Shown here: in pieces, positions 48,540 through 60,467 of the stretch
Layout of the letters: the number at the start of each line of letters is the position of its first letter
How positions within the stretch are numbered: the stretch's first letter is position 1
From: Nageia nagi
Taxonomy: Eukaryota; Pinophyta
Assembly (NCBI GenBank): GCA_050084985.1
Contig: JBITNC010000001.1
Location: 179,366,001-179,430,000, forward strand
Reading direction: 5' to 3'
Length of the DNA stretch: 64,000 nucleotides
Position numbers and translations under genes: made by a program
Notes under the pieces: generated by a model
The model's input: the letters and a program-made list of their open reading frames with translations, nothing else
What the model was told of the DNA's origin: nothing
Databases searched by the model: none

Positions 48540-49330
48540 ACCCCTCATGAGATTTCTTTATTGATCTCCATGGGAGGATGGTAGAACCATTAATGTAGGT
48601 TTGTGGTATTATTTGATTGATCTGGTAAATTATAATATATATATTATAAGGTGGAGTGACTAAAAAGGTCTCTTGAAGTTTAATGAGATAAGAACAACTT
48701 GATGTTTGAAATATGTACATAAGACATCACATTCTTTTATGCGATAGAATTAATATTTAATAACAAATTTTGCATTAGACCATTGTTTGAAGTTATAACT
48801 ATTGTATTGATGATAATTAAAAATGATAATAACCTCAAAAATAAATAGTATTCATCATTAGTATTTATAGGACAATAAATACTTATGAATTTTTATAAAT
48901 TTAGACATTGAATTAAATGCTATAGAAACTTTTTATGTTATAACAAAATTGGATATTGATAGATCAAGTATCCAAAAAAATCTTCATCTAGTTAAGTTTA
49001 TGATAATTATCTTTTACTCATAATCATCTCTTTTGTATGTGAAATGTGAGGATGGCTGAATGTATGTTGACATTTTTTTAAATATAAAATAGAATTCAGT
49101 TTTATGTTAGGAGATTATTAGTTGGTAATTTATTATTGGAACCGTGAGGTATAAATAGTAATACTTTTTGGGATATGGATGTTATCTTATTTTAAAATCT
49201 CCTATTTGGAGTTATGTCTTGTAAATAACTTCTTGTTATGAAAAGAAGTGATAGAGGTAGCGATTTGGACCCATAGTCATGGAGTAATTAATAAGACAAC
49301 ATATCAATCTTCCATCAAGAGATACAGTTT
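48540..49330. other. Insert, left part, no gene seen
   Basis: AT-rich, with an imperfect palindromic AATATATATATT near 48635. No coding sequence recognised. Confidence 0.35.
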
Positions 49331-49339
49331 ACTTCAGTT

Positions 49340-50900
49340 TTCTTTACCACTCTTGCATGCAGGAACATAAGTAGCTCAGTGAATGCAAGACTACAAATTT
49401 ATGAGGGAATCAATAACTAATCTCCTTGATTACAAAAGCTTCATCGGAAGTAGTGGATTGGCCTTCCATTATTAAAGACCCATGATTCCAAGAAGGGCTG
49501 ATGGTTTTGAATGACAAAGTGGGTATTTCTATAAATACTTCAATGAAATGACTTGGAGAGAAACATGAAAATAGCATCTTATTGTTACCACCTGTTATCA
49601 TCTTGGAAACAATAACAGAGAGGGATACAAAGCATGATCTACAAGAAAGTGTTAGGATAAAAAAATATCGAAGTGAGAAAAAGTTGACGGAATATAGAGG
49701 GGAATGCCTTTGAAGGGGATGAGAAGTTGTGGAGAAATAAGGGATTGACAGGATACCAAAAAGATGGACATCATAGATTAAGCCAAGAAATAGACTTAGT
49801 ATCAGAAAATGGAATGAGCAGGATATGTACAGAAAGGGGTTTTTCTGAGAAGGTGTAAGAGACTTTTTCACTGATACAATAAATAGTAGTAGAATTTGAA
49901 TCAAATAGATTCACCTTTCCCTACGCTTTTAGAGTTCACACTAAACTCGAAGTTTTGCATCGCGATTTATATATATACATAAAATAATCTTTGAAGGCAT
50001 ATCCCTATCACATGTTGTGGCTATGGAAACCATAGTAAACTATTTGCAAATTTGCATTTTATAAAAAAACATCATGAGCTCTACGAGTAGGCACGAGAGT
50101 AATATGTAAATCCAAACTTTGTAACCTTTTCCAATATTCTTTTAGCTCGTACCACCATGGGGGTTTTTGAAGAAGGTTTGGATATTTTTTAAGAGTAGTC
50201 TAAGCTTGTTTCTTCCGAGTGTGAGTGCATAAGTGAAAATATATGTTAAATTTCAAAATCTTTAGAATGGTTGCATTATTAGGTTGCATTGTCCATAAGA
50301 AAAGCCATAGTTAGTATTCTAAAAGGGCTTTGAATTAATTTGAAAATACTGCATTGTGATGGAGTATTACGGGCAGTAATGAATGCTGAAATGCAAAGGT
50401 TCATAAGTTCAAAATGGAATACATTTTATTCCATGAAATGCTTTATCAAAAGGCAACTTTAGAGAATACTATAAAAGGAGGTTATGCACATCGAGATATA
50501 TTGGAAAAATCTGGAGATTGATAAGCCAAACTCGGTAACATTTACCAACACATTTCCAATACCTACCAATATGGGATATCTAGAGAAAGAATTTTTAGTC
50601 ATGCAGAGTCTCAAAAGAGACTGATTGCACCATGATGGGAAGTATTTTCCATATGCTTGACGTGGAAGGTTATGAACAAGGATCAAATTCTCTTCGATAT
50701 AGCCTAGCATGTGAAGCCCTATGGATGAAATCTACCTATGTAGGACATTGTATGAGTCCAGCTAGAATGTGGAGGCTTTTTATATGAGATAAAGTGGGTT
50801 TGTGGCAATAGCTTTGGTGTGAAATCTACTCCAATTTGGATCTGGTTTAGGTAAGCTATGCCAAACTCCTTATTCTAAATGATTGCGTTAGCTTGCATGT
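49340..50900 (+). pseudogene. Pentatricopeptide-repeat (PPR) protein pseudogene
   Basis: Plus-strand pieces match plant PPR repeats. At 49850-49970 the line ETFSLIQ(stop)IVVEFESNRFTFPYAF, then RVHTKLEVLH, matches the repeat core (ALETF..MQ..GVEPNS.TF..VLRAC.KLEAL). At 50488-50560, DKPNSVTFTNTFPIPTNMGY then LEKEF matches KPNSVTF..VLPA.A.MG.LE. An upstream FTSVFFTTLACRNISS near 49325 and a downstream decayed GH.MSPARMWRLFI near 50745 fit neighbouring repeats. Such proteins bind organellar RNA. This copy has many stops and frameshifts and no start. The minus-strand open frames at 49410-49904 and 50459-50710 are shadows. It is the only host-type gene trace in the window. Confidence 0.68.
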
Positions 50901-51569
50901 GATTTTTTATGTTAAGTATGTGATATCATGAAATGTTTAAATTAAATATTTAAACATTTATTTAGTATCATCTATTCTGTAGATTTAGAAAATTATTGAG
51001 AAATATATATCTTCCCAGTTCTTCAACAGATTCTATTCAATAATATAGATATAAAGGTAGACTTAATAGTGTTGTCTTGCCATTAGAAAAAACCAAAGAC
51101 TTTTCCATAATTTAATATAAAGGCTTGTGTTAAATGATTCTAATAATTCTTCTAACTATATTTAAATATAGCCTTTGAGTACCCTAGAATGCAAGTTTTT
51201 GTTCAAATATTTGAGGAATTGATTCATATAATTTATTTAATGTTTAGATGAACCTATTCTTGATGATTATTTATAGGATATGATTATTAATGATTTAGAA
51301 TATTAGATCATTGAAACCATTCATATCTTTATTTTAGGAATCCATGATATAATGACTCCAAGTTATGATGGCCTGGTATTAATGCTAACTTGATGTTAAC
51401 ATAATGTTAGCTAGTCTTACCTTCTTAAGATAACAAAGGCTAAAAGGATTCACCTAGTTAAGCTAGCCAATCTTGTGGTAAAATTCTTGATGCAAGTGAC
51501 ATACCCTTGATTAGTCTTAATATTTACTTATGAATAATTATAGAACTCCTACATGTTTGTGAATATTTA
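50901..51569. other. Insert, middle part, no gene seen
   Basis: AT-rich with no supported coding sequence. Confidence 0.35.
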
Positions 51570-52434
51570 CTTAAGTTCTTCAATTGTAGTAGTATTATGA
51601 TGCGATTATAACATGACAATGTAAGGATTCTAGTTATGGTAATTATTGTTACTACTATTTATTTGGGATCATTACTATCATTGTTTATAGCCTTTTGTTC
51701 CATATGATAGGTACTTATTTTGGGTGCTCCTATTTTTATATTGTATATTATTGCATTGTAGTGCATTTGGATGTTGGATCCTTAATACTAGGTAATGCAC
51801 TTAATAATGAATCAATGACATATTATATGACTATGTTTCTTCATATCTTATTATTTGATCAAGGAAACATAGCATTGTTTAATGTTTATATTTACATTTA
51901 TGCATTTGTATTTTGCATAGAAGACTATGTGACACTTGAGATCTTCTATTGTATTCAACTAAATATTTGGAGGTATTGTAATAGGATAACAATGTTATGC
52001 TAAGTAGACCTATTTTGGTTGTGGAACTATGCTAAAAGAATATATGCTTGAATGAAGAAAAAAAATGTAAAATATTTATTATAGTGATAATAAAATATTA
52101 TTAGGTAGAATAACTACCAAGGGTTTACCTAGTATGGAAATGCCTAGGGTTTTTCTCAAGCGTAGCTCAAACTTGTGGTGTTGTGAGAATATCTTATAGA
52201 TTGGTTATTTATATGATGTTTCACTTTAGTTATTTCTAAATTTAAATAATTGATGGAAATGTATGAGAAAAATAAATGATTGTTGGGTTTCCATAAATCT
52301 TATGGAATGTTTATATTTTTGTTTATGTTTCATGTGTAACAAGTCCTAAACATATGATCTCTAATAACTAATGTTTGAGTAAGATTTAATGGTTAGAGAC
52401 AAATTTTGTTATTGAAATTTTTTTGTTCTTTATA
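51570..52434 (+). repeat. Dispersed repeat, copy of 27011-27840
   Basis: Colinear landmarks with 27011-27840 over about 850 bp. The 102-codon open frame here (51695-52003) has no protein-family signal and is not preserved in the other copy. Confidence 0.6.
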
Positions 52435-53390
52435 TAAAAATACTAATACCTAGAACCATTTATATTTTCAGATTCTTGCAATAATTAAATTTCTTTTCTT
52501 AAAGCAAATAAAACTAGCATGCATAGAGAGCACCTGTAATTTGTAAGCAATTCCTTTTGAAGTTGTCTCACCCAACAAATGTAAGCCAAATCCAACTCTA
52601 GCAAGTATGCAAGCCCAAAATTCTCCATAAAATCCACACAAACTAGCATGAAGAATAAAAATCCTTTGTAGTTGCAAAAAAACTACCAAGGTTGTAGTTC
52701 TAAAAACCATTTCTAAAAACTCATGCGAGCACAAAACTAGAACAACTAGTTTACTCTAGGTTTTTAGTAGTTTACCTAAAAATGCATTTTTAAATAAATA
52801 AAAATACATTATATATTAAAATTCTTAATTATCCTTTTAAAACTATCAAATATCTAGTCATTAATGCTATATATATTTAGATACTTAATTAAACCATTAA
52901 ATATCTAAACATTAATACATGTAAATTATATATCAAACAATATATTATATATATACCTTTTCATTAACTATTTTATTTTTATTTTGCAAACTAAAGTAAA
53001 TAAGGAAACAAAGGTAAGCATTTTTTGTCAAACATAGATAAGCATGCAACATAAGGGAAAAATAAATCTCTTTTGCTAATAATATAACATCCTTGCTCTC
53101 AATCACACAACATAATAAAATACCTAGATGAATTCATATGTTCCTTATGGGATGAGGCATCATCATCATGTCCAATTTTCATCCAATTAAGGGACCCACT
53201 CACTTGGGTACCTATTCCTATAAACACATCAATTCCAAGTAGTATCAAAATCATAGGAATATATGTAATAATCAATCATAATAATGAAAGAACATAAAAA
53301 ATTGATCTCATAAACATATTTCAAACATAAATATGCTTATCATAATATTTTTCCAAATGCTAAAATCATCTTAAGGGAAGGGTCACTACA
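52435..53390 (-). repeat. LTR copy B, second part
   Basis: Resumes alignment to 34240-34914 (CATAGAGAGCACCT, GTTGTCTCACC, GCAAGTATGCAAGCCCAAAA, GGGATGAGGCATCAT). Ends at 53390 with the LTR edge, TGTAGTGACCCTTCCC on the minus strand. Contains 350 bp (52780-53130) absent from copy A. Confidence 0.72.
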
Positions 53391-53780
53391 ATACCTTAGT
53401 TTTACTCTACTCGTCTCATCAAATTCTAGATGAAATGAGTCTTCAAATTGAAATGATTTATTCTAGAATGATGAATAGGGTTTTGTGTCAACATAATGGC
53501 ACCTTGGTTGCAACAAAAAATGGTTGTTTCATCTTTTTGCTTCCCTTCAATATCCTTTAATAGTTTTCTCAACCATAAAGCTTATGTTGAAGCACTTGTC
53601 ACTGCTAGATACTCAACTTAGTGCTTGAAAGAAATACAATGGATTACTTTCTTGAGCTCCATGATATCAAAACTAATCTAAGAGAGAAGTAATTCTCATA
53701 TTTGCTCTTTTTATCATCCAAATTGCTACCCTAATCACTATCACTAAAACCTATGAGTTTGAATTTGTAACTATATGTAT
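53391..53780 (-). pseudogene. Ty1/copia RNase H, 3' end
   Basis: Minus-strand text: IGFSDSD, then, across frames, EYLAV, ALWLRKLLKDIEGKQKDE, then NQGAIMLTQNPIHHSR and HFNLKTHFI. This is the copia RNase H with its ...N.GA..L..NP..H.R..H... end. It finishes within a few bases of LTR copy B, so the gypsy insertion may have cut the copia element here. Confidence 0.75.
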
Positions 53781-54880
53781 AATGTATTCCAAAATTGACT
53801 ATCCCCTTGACATATATGAATATTCTATTTTCTTCCTTGAGATGAATAATATATGGATCACTCATATACATTGCAATCAATGAAACACTAAATTGCAAAT
53901 CTAGTTTTGTGTTTGTTAGAAACATGAGACTTTTAATAATACTCCTATACTCTTTCTTGTTCACTTTGGGTTCTCCATATTCTTTACAAAGATGTTCTCC
54001 ATGGTCTATAGGTGTTGTAACAAGTGTCCAATTATCTGTTTTGAACTTCTTCAACATATCATATGCATATTTCTATTAACACACAAAAATATCTTATTTT
54101 ATTTTATACACCTATAAGGAAAGGAAGTAGCTCATAAAACCAAGATATTTCATTTCAAACTCAGCCATCATTTATGTTTTGAAATCTTTATTCATCTTGT
54201 TATTGTTATCCATGAAGATCAATTCATATACATATAAACAAATAACCAAAATATCAAATCCATCTTTCTTAAAATACAAAGTAGGATCACTTACACTTTT
54301 TTGAAAGCCCACACTTTGAAAGCCCACACTTTTGAATTATCCATGAATTCTAGTGTACCAAGCTCTTGGATATTTCTTCATCCCATACAGTACCTTCTTG
54401 GGTTTGTAAACTTGGTCTTCTATTCCTTGAACCTCAAAGCCTTGAGGTTGTGATACATACATCTATTCATAGATGTACTAATTGAGAAAGGCACTCTTTA
54501 CATCCATGCATTAAACTGTCTAATTCTTTATTGCAACCAAAGAAAGTATTAATCTTATTATTTCTTATCTTGTAATAGGTGTAAACATCTCCTAAAAATC
54601 CATACCATACTATTGTGTGAATCCTTTTTCCACTAGCCTTGCTTTTATCTTTCAATGCTCCTATAACATTTGCATTTTATTTTATACACCCACTTGGAAC
54701 CAATAACCTTTTTATCTTTGGGATACTCATAATATTTCCAAGTATCATTCCACTCAATAACATCAATCTCCTCATTCATAGCTTGCATCAAAATAGTGTT
54801 AGAATAAGCTTCTTCATAACAATATTGATCAACAATAATTTGAAATATATTTTGAAATAGAAGAGTAAAGTGCATACTTT
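53731..54880 (-). pseudogene. pol: Ty1/copia reverse transcriptase, YVDD lost
   Basis: The N-terminal part at 54875-54645 reads MQAMNEEIDVIEWNDTW, then KDKKVIGSKWVYKIK. Next, in a shifted frame, comes GFLGDVYTYYKI near 54590. Then MDVKSAFLN, then GFEVQGIEDQVYKPKKVLYG near 54400, and the active-site line LYVYELIFMDNN near 54220 (family YVDDLI, both Asp changed). The C-terminal part 54057-53731 reads MLKKFKTDNW then VTTPIDHGEH, EYRSIIKSLMFLTNTKLDLQ and YVKGIVNFGIHY. A 15-bp tandem duplication (AAAGCCCACACTTTG unit) lies at 54301-54330. Confidence 0.87.
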
Positions 54881-55123
54881 ACCATTTCTCCTTTGGGATC
54901 TCCACTATCTTCACCTCCATAGAACTGAATTTTCTCTAGCCTTGTTACTAGATTTTTAATAACTTAGGTTTGGATACTTTTAATTCTTCTCATGGTGTTA
55001 CCATCTATGTTTTGATTTTGTGGGTGATCTTTCAACCATCTCTTGCCTTTGTTACCTTGATTCATCATCCTTGCATTGGGTGAGCTTGGTGCACTCACAC
55101 TTGTTGGAGTTGTGGGGGAGATA
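54881..55123 (-). pseudogene. Ty1/copia linker before RT, right of insertion
   Basis: Minus-strand frame: SPTTPTSVSAPSSPNARMM, then GKRWLKDHPQNQNIDGN. This Ser/Pro/Thr-rich linker typically separates integrase and RT in copia elements. The frame is cut by the LARD at 55124 and continues at 60945. Confidence 0.65.
55119..55123 (+). other. Target-site duplication of LARD, left (AGATA)
   Basis: AGATA here versus AGCTA at 60945-60949, one mismatch. Deleting the element plus one copy reconnects the copia linker in frame, which supports these five bases as the duplication. Confidence 0.6.
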
Positions 55124-55620
55124 TGTTGGAAATTATAATGCATTATTGTGTAATATTTTTCTTTAATGTAAATTCATTTAGTGCTTGAAGTATTTTTAGA
55201 TACATAAAAGAATTAAAGGAATAAATATAGAAAGGGGAATAAATATAGAAATATCTTTAACCTTACCCTTAGGTTAAAGGGAGGTTAAAGAGTGGGTTTT
55301 ATCTTATAAATAGAGTGGTAACTCCTCTCATTCTATATGATTGAATCATGGTAATATTTTTCTTGTAGGAGTACTCTTGTAAGAGCTTTGTAGAAGAATT
55401 CTTGTAGTAGAATTATTGAGAATTTGTATGATAGTTATCTTATGAGAAGTAAGAGAAGAAATGGTTCAAAGTGGATGTACTCTCAAAAGTTGGAGGAACC
55501 ACTATACATGGTGTGTTATCTTTTGTGTGATTATTTTTTTCTTTGCTAGATGGATAAATGTTAAATTTATTAGAGAATATTTGAAGAGATATTGAATTAT
55601 GGAATCCTTCAATTCCATCA
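55124..55620 (+). repeat. LARD 5' LTR
   Basis: 497 bp, TGTTGGAAATT to TTCCATCA, colinear with 60468-60944. A TATA box TATAAATAG at 55305-55313 is conserved in the right LTR (60631). Confidence 0.9.
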
Positions 55621-55622
55621 AG

Positions 55623-55634
55623 TGGTATTAGAGC
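55623..55634 (+). promoter_or_regulatory. LARD primer-binding site
   Basis: TGGTATTAGAGC, two bases after the LTR, is the tRNA-Met primer sequence with one C-to-T change. Confidence 0.88.
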
Positions 55635-56384
55635 TTTCCTTGTGGTAATTCTTCTCAAATTTAAGGTATATCTAACCTTTAAGCTTGTTTCCATTTTTTT
55701 ATTTGAAACTTCATGGTTAGTATATTTCAATTTCTTATTTTAAAGTTGAAATTTGATTTCTATACTAACATGTGTTATCTTGAGATTAATGGACTAAAAT
55801 CTAAGGTAAATATTACCTTAGTTACATGTTAGTACTTTTTCCTTTTTGTTCAAATCTAACATGTGATATATGGTTAGATTATAAATCTTGTGATTTGATA
55901 TCTAGACTAATATATTTATGCTAGAATTCTTGGCTAAGATCTAACATTTTTTTATCTTAGTAACATGTTAGTAGTATTTGAAGTTAGATCTAACATATAG
56001 TATATGGTTAGATTTTTAAGATCTTAAAAATTAGTGCTTCTAATTATTTTTACATAGTCAAATCTAATATTTCTTAATTAGATTTTTAAAACTATACTAA
56101 GATCTTACTAAGTTGCAAGCTTACAAAAATCTAATTTATGATTTTTGAAATAAATTTTCTAGCAAGAAAGTTAAAATATTATCTTGCTATATTCATGCAA
56201 TTTTTTTTCTTGAGGTTACATTTTTTTTCATTATAACAAAAGTTTGCAAATTTTTTATGGAAATTTGATGAAATGTTTATATATATAATTTTATGTACAT
56301 ATATATAAAAATGGAAGGTTTATATATATATTTGTTAATAAAAAAGAGAATTTTTTTTACAATTTAAAAACAAAAAAATAAAAA

Positions 56385-56660
56385 AAGGCACATGCACGTA
56401 GCCTCGAGTGGGTGGCTCATGCAGCCCCTAATGGGCATGGCCCCTAGGTGGCTTGCATACCCCCTAGTGGGTGTGTAGCCTTTGGGTGGCATGCAACCCC
56501 TGGTGGTGTGCACAACCTCTAGTGGGCATGTGGACCCTGGGTGGTGTGTTGCCCTTAAAGGGCATGCGATCGCTCAAGAGGCATGTTGCCCTTCTATGCT
56601 GCACACATAGCCCTAATGGGTGTGACCTTGATGAGAGGTAGTGTGCATGTGACATACTTG
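56385..56660. repeat. GC-rich degenerate short tandem repeat
   Basis: In an otherwise very AT-rich element, a ~270-bp patch made of variants of CCCCTAGTGGGCATG and GGGTGGCATGCA. Units of about 20-30 bp vary in length. The minus-strand 96-codon frame over it is a by-product. Confidence 0.75.
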
Positions 56661-57535
56661 CCAATTGTAATTTTTTTCCCATTCTCTCCTCTACTCCTCT
56701 CTTTTTGCAAACTTCCTGCAATTTTTTTCCCTCTAATATGATAGAGGGTTTCATATAGAACCTCTATATTTAATGAGGGTTTTTTTTTTTAAATTTTTGG
56801 AAGGTAAATATTAAAGTTAATTTTTTTTTGGAGCACATATATAAAGCATGCATGGGCATTTCTAATGGATGCACATATATAAAGTTGATTTTTTCCATCT
56901 TTACTTTTTATAAAACTTATGCTTTCTTTTTTTTTATCTTATAATATTATTATAAGATATATAAAATACAAAGGGATAATTAATTTTTTTCTTTTAATCT
57001 TATTGTATTGGAAATAATAAGTGAGGATAATTTCTATGCTTTTTTATTATTTTTTTAACTTTATGGCAAAGAATGTGGCCTTTAAGTAAAAGCTTAAATA
57101 TTATTATTTAAAACATTTTGTTAATGTTATTATAAAATTAAGTTTTTTTAAAAAAACTTGCCAAGTTATATCTTTTATTGATCATTATATATTTTTTTCC
57201 TATGGTTAATTTTTTTTTTTAATCTTAAACAAATGATAAAGGTAACAATGTAAAATTTTCAATTGGACATATTTGACTCAATTTTGGAAGGCAAATTTTT
57301 TAAAAATTAATTAATAATGTCCAATACATTTCACACCAATTTTATGCACACTATTTATTATGAAGTTGCATAATGTTAAATATATGCACTATTTATTGTG
57401 AATATGCATAATGTTTAAAATGCTTTAATGTGCATAGTGTTTAAAGTAAAATTTAGGTAAAAATTTCTTTCAACCTATGATATGCACTATTCTTATTGGT
57501 TGCAATGCTATGCAATTTTTTTGTGGATATGCATA

Positions 57536-59743
57536 GTCTTTGAAGTGAAAATTTAAGTAAATATTTATTTTAAACTATGATATGGACTATCCTTAATGGT
57601 TGACATATTGTTAAAATAGACACTTCTATATGGATTGATGCCACTATACTTACATAATTGGAAAGTTAAATCCATGTTTATAGATTGATGCCACTATACT
57701 CCCATGATGGATTGATTACCTCATTGCTATTTGTTAGTAAGTTGTAGTAGATGGAGTGGTTAAAAAAGTTCATCCTTTTCCATGATTATATTATTGGAAT
57801 GGCTAAAAACATTTTCCCTTCTCCATGATTTCACATTGCTGGGGTGGTTAAAAATGTTTTATCTTATCCAAAATTGTAATTATTTGATTAAATTTGAATC
57901 CATGTTGATGGATTAATGCTACCAAATTTTATCATATGCATATTGACTAGTAGCATAATCAAGTTGGTATTAGGAACTTATGCTTTGCCTCATTAATCTT
58001 GGATTTATGTCTGGTCAAGTTGGCATTTGTAACTTAAAAATCTTAACTTGGTGGTTTAGTTAAGTTAGGTTTTGTTAGTTTATGACATGGTTAAGATAAT
58101 ATGGTAACATAAGTATTTTTTTGGTGAAGTTATCAAGTTGGTATTAGGAACTTATGCTTTGCCTCATTAATCTTGGATTTATGTTTGGTCAAGTTGGCAT
58201 TTGTGACTTAAAAATCTTAACTTGGTGGTTTAGTTAAGTTAGGTTTTGTTAGTTTATGATATGGTTAAGATAATATGGTAACATAAATATTTTTGGTGAA
58301 GTTATCATCATGGGGGAGAATTATGTTATGAAAATATTATGATGTGATGACACCCTCATATACCCTCAACAAATACTAAATAAAAAGTTAGTCTTTGAAG
58401 TGAAAATTTAAGTAAACATTTCTTTCAAACTATGATATGCACTATCCTTAATGGTTGAAATATTGTTAAAATGGACACTTGTATATGGATTGATGCCACT
58501 ATACTTACATGATTAAAAAGTTAAATCCATATTTATGTATTGATTCCACTATACTCCCATGATGGATTGATTACCTTATTTATATTTTTTATCAAGTTGT
58601 AGTGGATGGAGTGGTTAAAAAGGTTCACTCCTTCCAATGACTATATTATTGGAATGGCTAAAAATGTTTTTCCTTCTCCATAATTGCACTTTGTTGGAGT
58701 GGTTAAAAAGGTTTTCCCTTCTCCAAAATTGCAATTGCTTGATTAAATTTGAATCTATGATGATGGATTAATGCTACCAAATTTTATCATATGCATATTG
58801 ACTAGTAGCATAGTCAAGTTTGCATTAGGAACTTATGCTTTGCCTCATTAATCTTGGATTTATGTTTGGTCAAGTTGGCATTTGTGACTTAAAAATCTTA
58901 ACTTGGTGGTTTAGTTAAGTTAGGATTTGTTAGTTTGTGACATGGTTAAGATAACATGGTAACATAAGTATTTTTTTGGTGAAGTTATCATCAAGGGGGA
59001 TAATTATGTTATTAAAATATTATGATGTGATGATACCCTCATATACCCTCAACAAATACTATATAAAAATTTAGTCTTTGAAGTGAAAATTTAAATAAAC
59101 ATTTATTTCAAACTATGATATGCACTATCCTTAATGGTTGACATATTGTTAAAATGGACACTTGTATATGGATTTATACCACTATACTTACATGATTAAA
59201 AAGTTAAATCCATATTTATAGATTTATGCCACTATATTCCCATGATGGATTGATTACCTTATTTATATTTGTTAGCAAGTTATAGTGGATGGAGTGGTTA
59301 AAAAGGTTCACCCTTTTCCATGACTATATTATTGGAATGGCTAAAAATATTTTTCCTTCTCCATGATTGCACATTATTGGGGTGGTTAAAAAGGTTTTTT
59401 TTTCTTCAAAATTGCAATTTTTTGATTAAATTTGAATCCATGATGATGGATTAATGCTACCAAATTTTATCATATGCATATTGACTAGTAGCATAGTCAA
59501 GTTGGCATTTGGAGCTTATGCTTTGCCTTATTAATCTTGGATTTGTGTTTGCTCAAGTTGGTATTTGTGACTTAAAAATCTTAACTTCATGTTTTAGTCA
59601 AGTTGGGTTTTGTTAGATTGTGACATGGTTAAGATAACATGGTAACATAAGTATTTGTTTGGTGAAGTTATCATCAAGGGGGAGAATTATGTTATAAAAA
59701 TATTATGATATGATGATACCCTCATATACCCTCAACAAATACT
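57536..59743 (+). repeat. Three tandem repeats of about 0.68 kb (first 0.86 kb)
   Basis: Units start at 57536, 58391 and 59074, each with GTCTTTGAAGTGAAAATTTAA, and end after CCCTCAACAAATACT. Each carries GGAATGGCTAAAAA, TTTGAATC.ATG.TGATGGATTA and AAGTTGG.ATT. Each also has a purine run AAGGGGGA(G/T)AATTATGTTAT resembling the element's own polypurine tract. Unit 1 is longer because about 180 bp is itself duplicated (57960-58135 and 58136-58300). A partial fourth start lies at about 57440. Confidence 0.9.
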
Positions 59744-60457
59744 AAATAATGATTTAAAATAATAAAATAAAATAAAAAATCATTTTTTTTTTATATTTTT
59801 TTTATTGAAAATAAAATTATATCACTTGGTTGATAGTGCATTTGTTGATGTTGTGCACATATGATATTATTGATATCATATTATATTGATGTTGTGCACA
59901 TATGATATTTTTAATATCATGATATGTTGATATTATGATATTATTAGATATCATTTTTGATGATGATGTTGATTTCATGTTATGAATGGTATATTTTGTT
60001 TAATATGCACATGTCATATTTAGTTGATGATGTATGTCATATTTGATGTTGTGCATATGTGTTAACTGAGTATATTTTATCAATTTATAGGCGATATCTA
60101 TCTTAAATGAATGTATATGATACATCTAATTGATCTTGTTGATGAGTTACTTATAGATTGTAGGTTTCTTCTTGAGATTATAGGTTACTTTGGGTATGCA
60201 AGCTTATTTCTAGAGGCTCATCATATAAACATATTGTTAAATGAATACTCTTGTACAATAAAACTATTTTTTAATTAATGATTGTCAAGTAAAACTATTT
60301 GTTAAAAAGGTTAAGTAATTGAACCATTATAGAACCATCTATATTCTATTACTTTTTTAAAGATGTAAAAGTTATCATCTCCACTTATATCTATATGAAG
60401 GAGAACTCTCTCTTACTATTTCTTTTTATATTTTCTACTCTTTACTCAATATTACAT

Positions 60458-60467
60458 TAAGGGGGAG
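60458..60467 (+). promoter_or_regulatory. LARD polypurine tract
   Basis: TAAGGGGGAG immediately before the right LTR start at 60468. Confidence 0.88.

Larger units (their letters stand above)
48526..52434. mobile_element. 3.9-kb insertion inside LTR copy B
   Basis: LTR alignment to 32152-34914 stops at about 48525 and resumes at about 52435, and the uninterrupted copy runs straight through this point. AAAAAT-type bases at both junctions could be a short target duplication. The insert contains a PPR pseudogene and ends with a repeat also present at 27011-27840. The element type is unknown: no LTR pair, terminal inverted repeat or transposase was recognised. Confidence 0.6.

Noticed and set aside
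49410-49904. Minus-strand 164-codon frame, longest in the window
   Set aside because: Opposite to PPR-like coding text on the plus strand; hydrophobic, Ser/Phe-rich content with no family signal.
50459-50710. Minus-strand 83-codon frame
   Set aside because: Mirror of the plus-strand PPR segment containing PNSVTF.
51695-52003. 102-codon frame as a small gene
   Set aside because: Lies in a dispersed repeat whose other copy (27 kb) does not keep the frame.
56464-56754. Minus-strand 96-codon frame rich in His/Arg
   Set aside because: Open only because of the GC-rich tandem patch inside a non-coding element.
57536-59743. CRISPR-like or satellite array
   Set aside because: Units of about 0.68 kb with no spacer structure, inside an LTR element; ordinary tandem duplication in a plant element.
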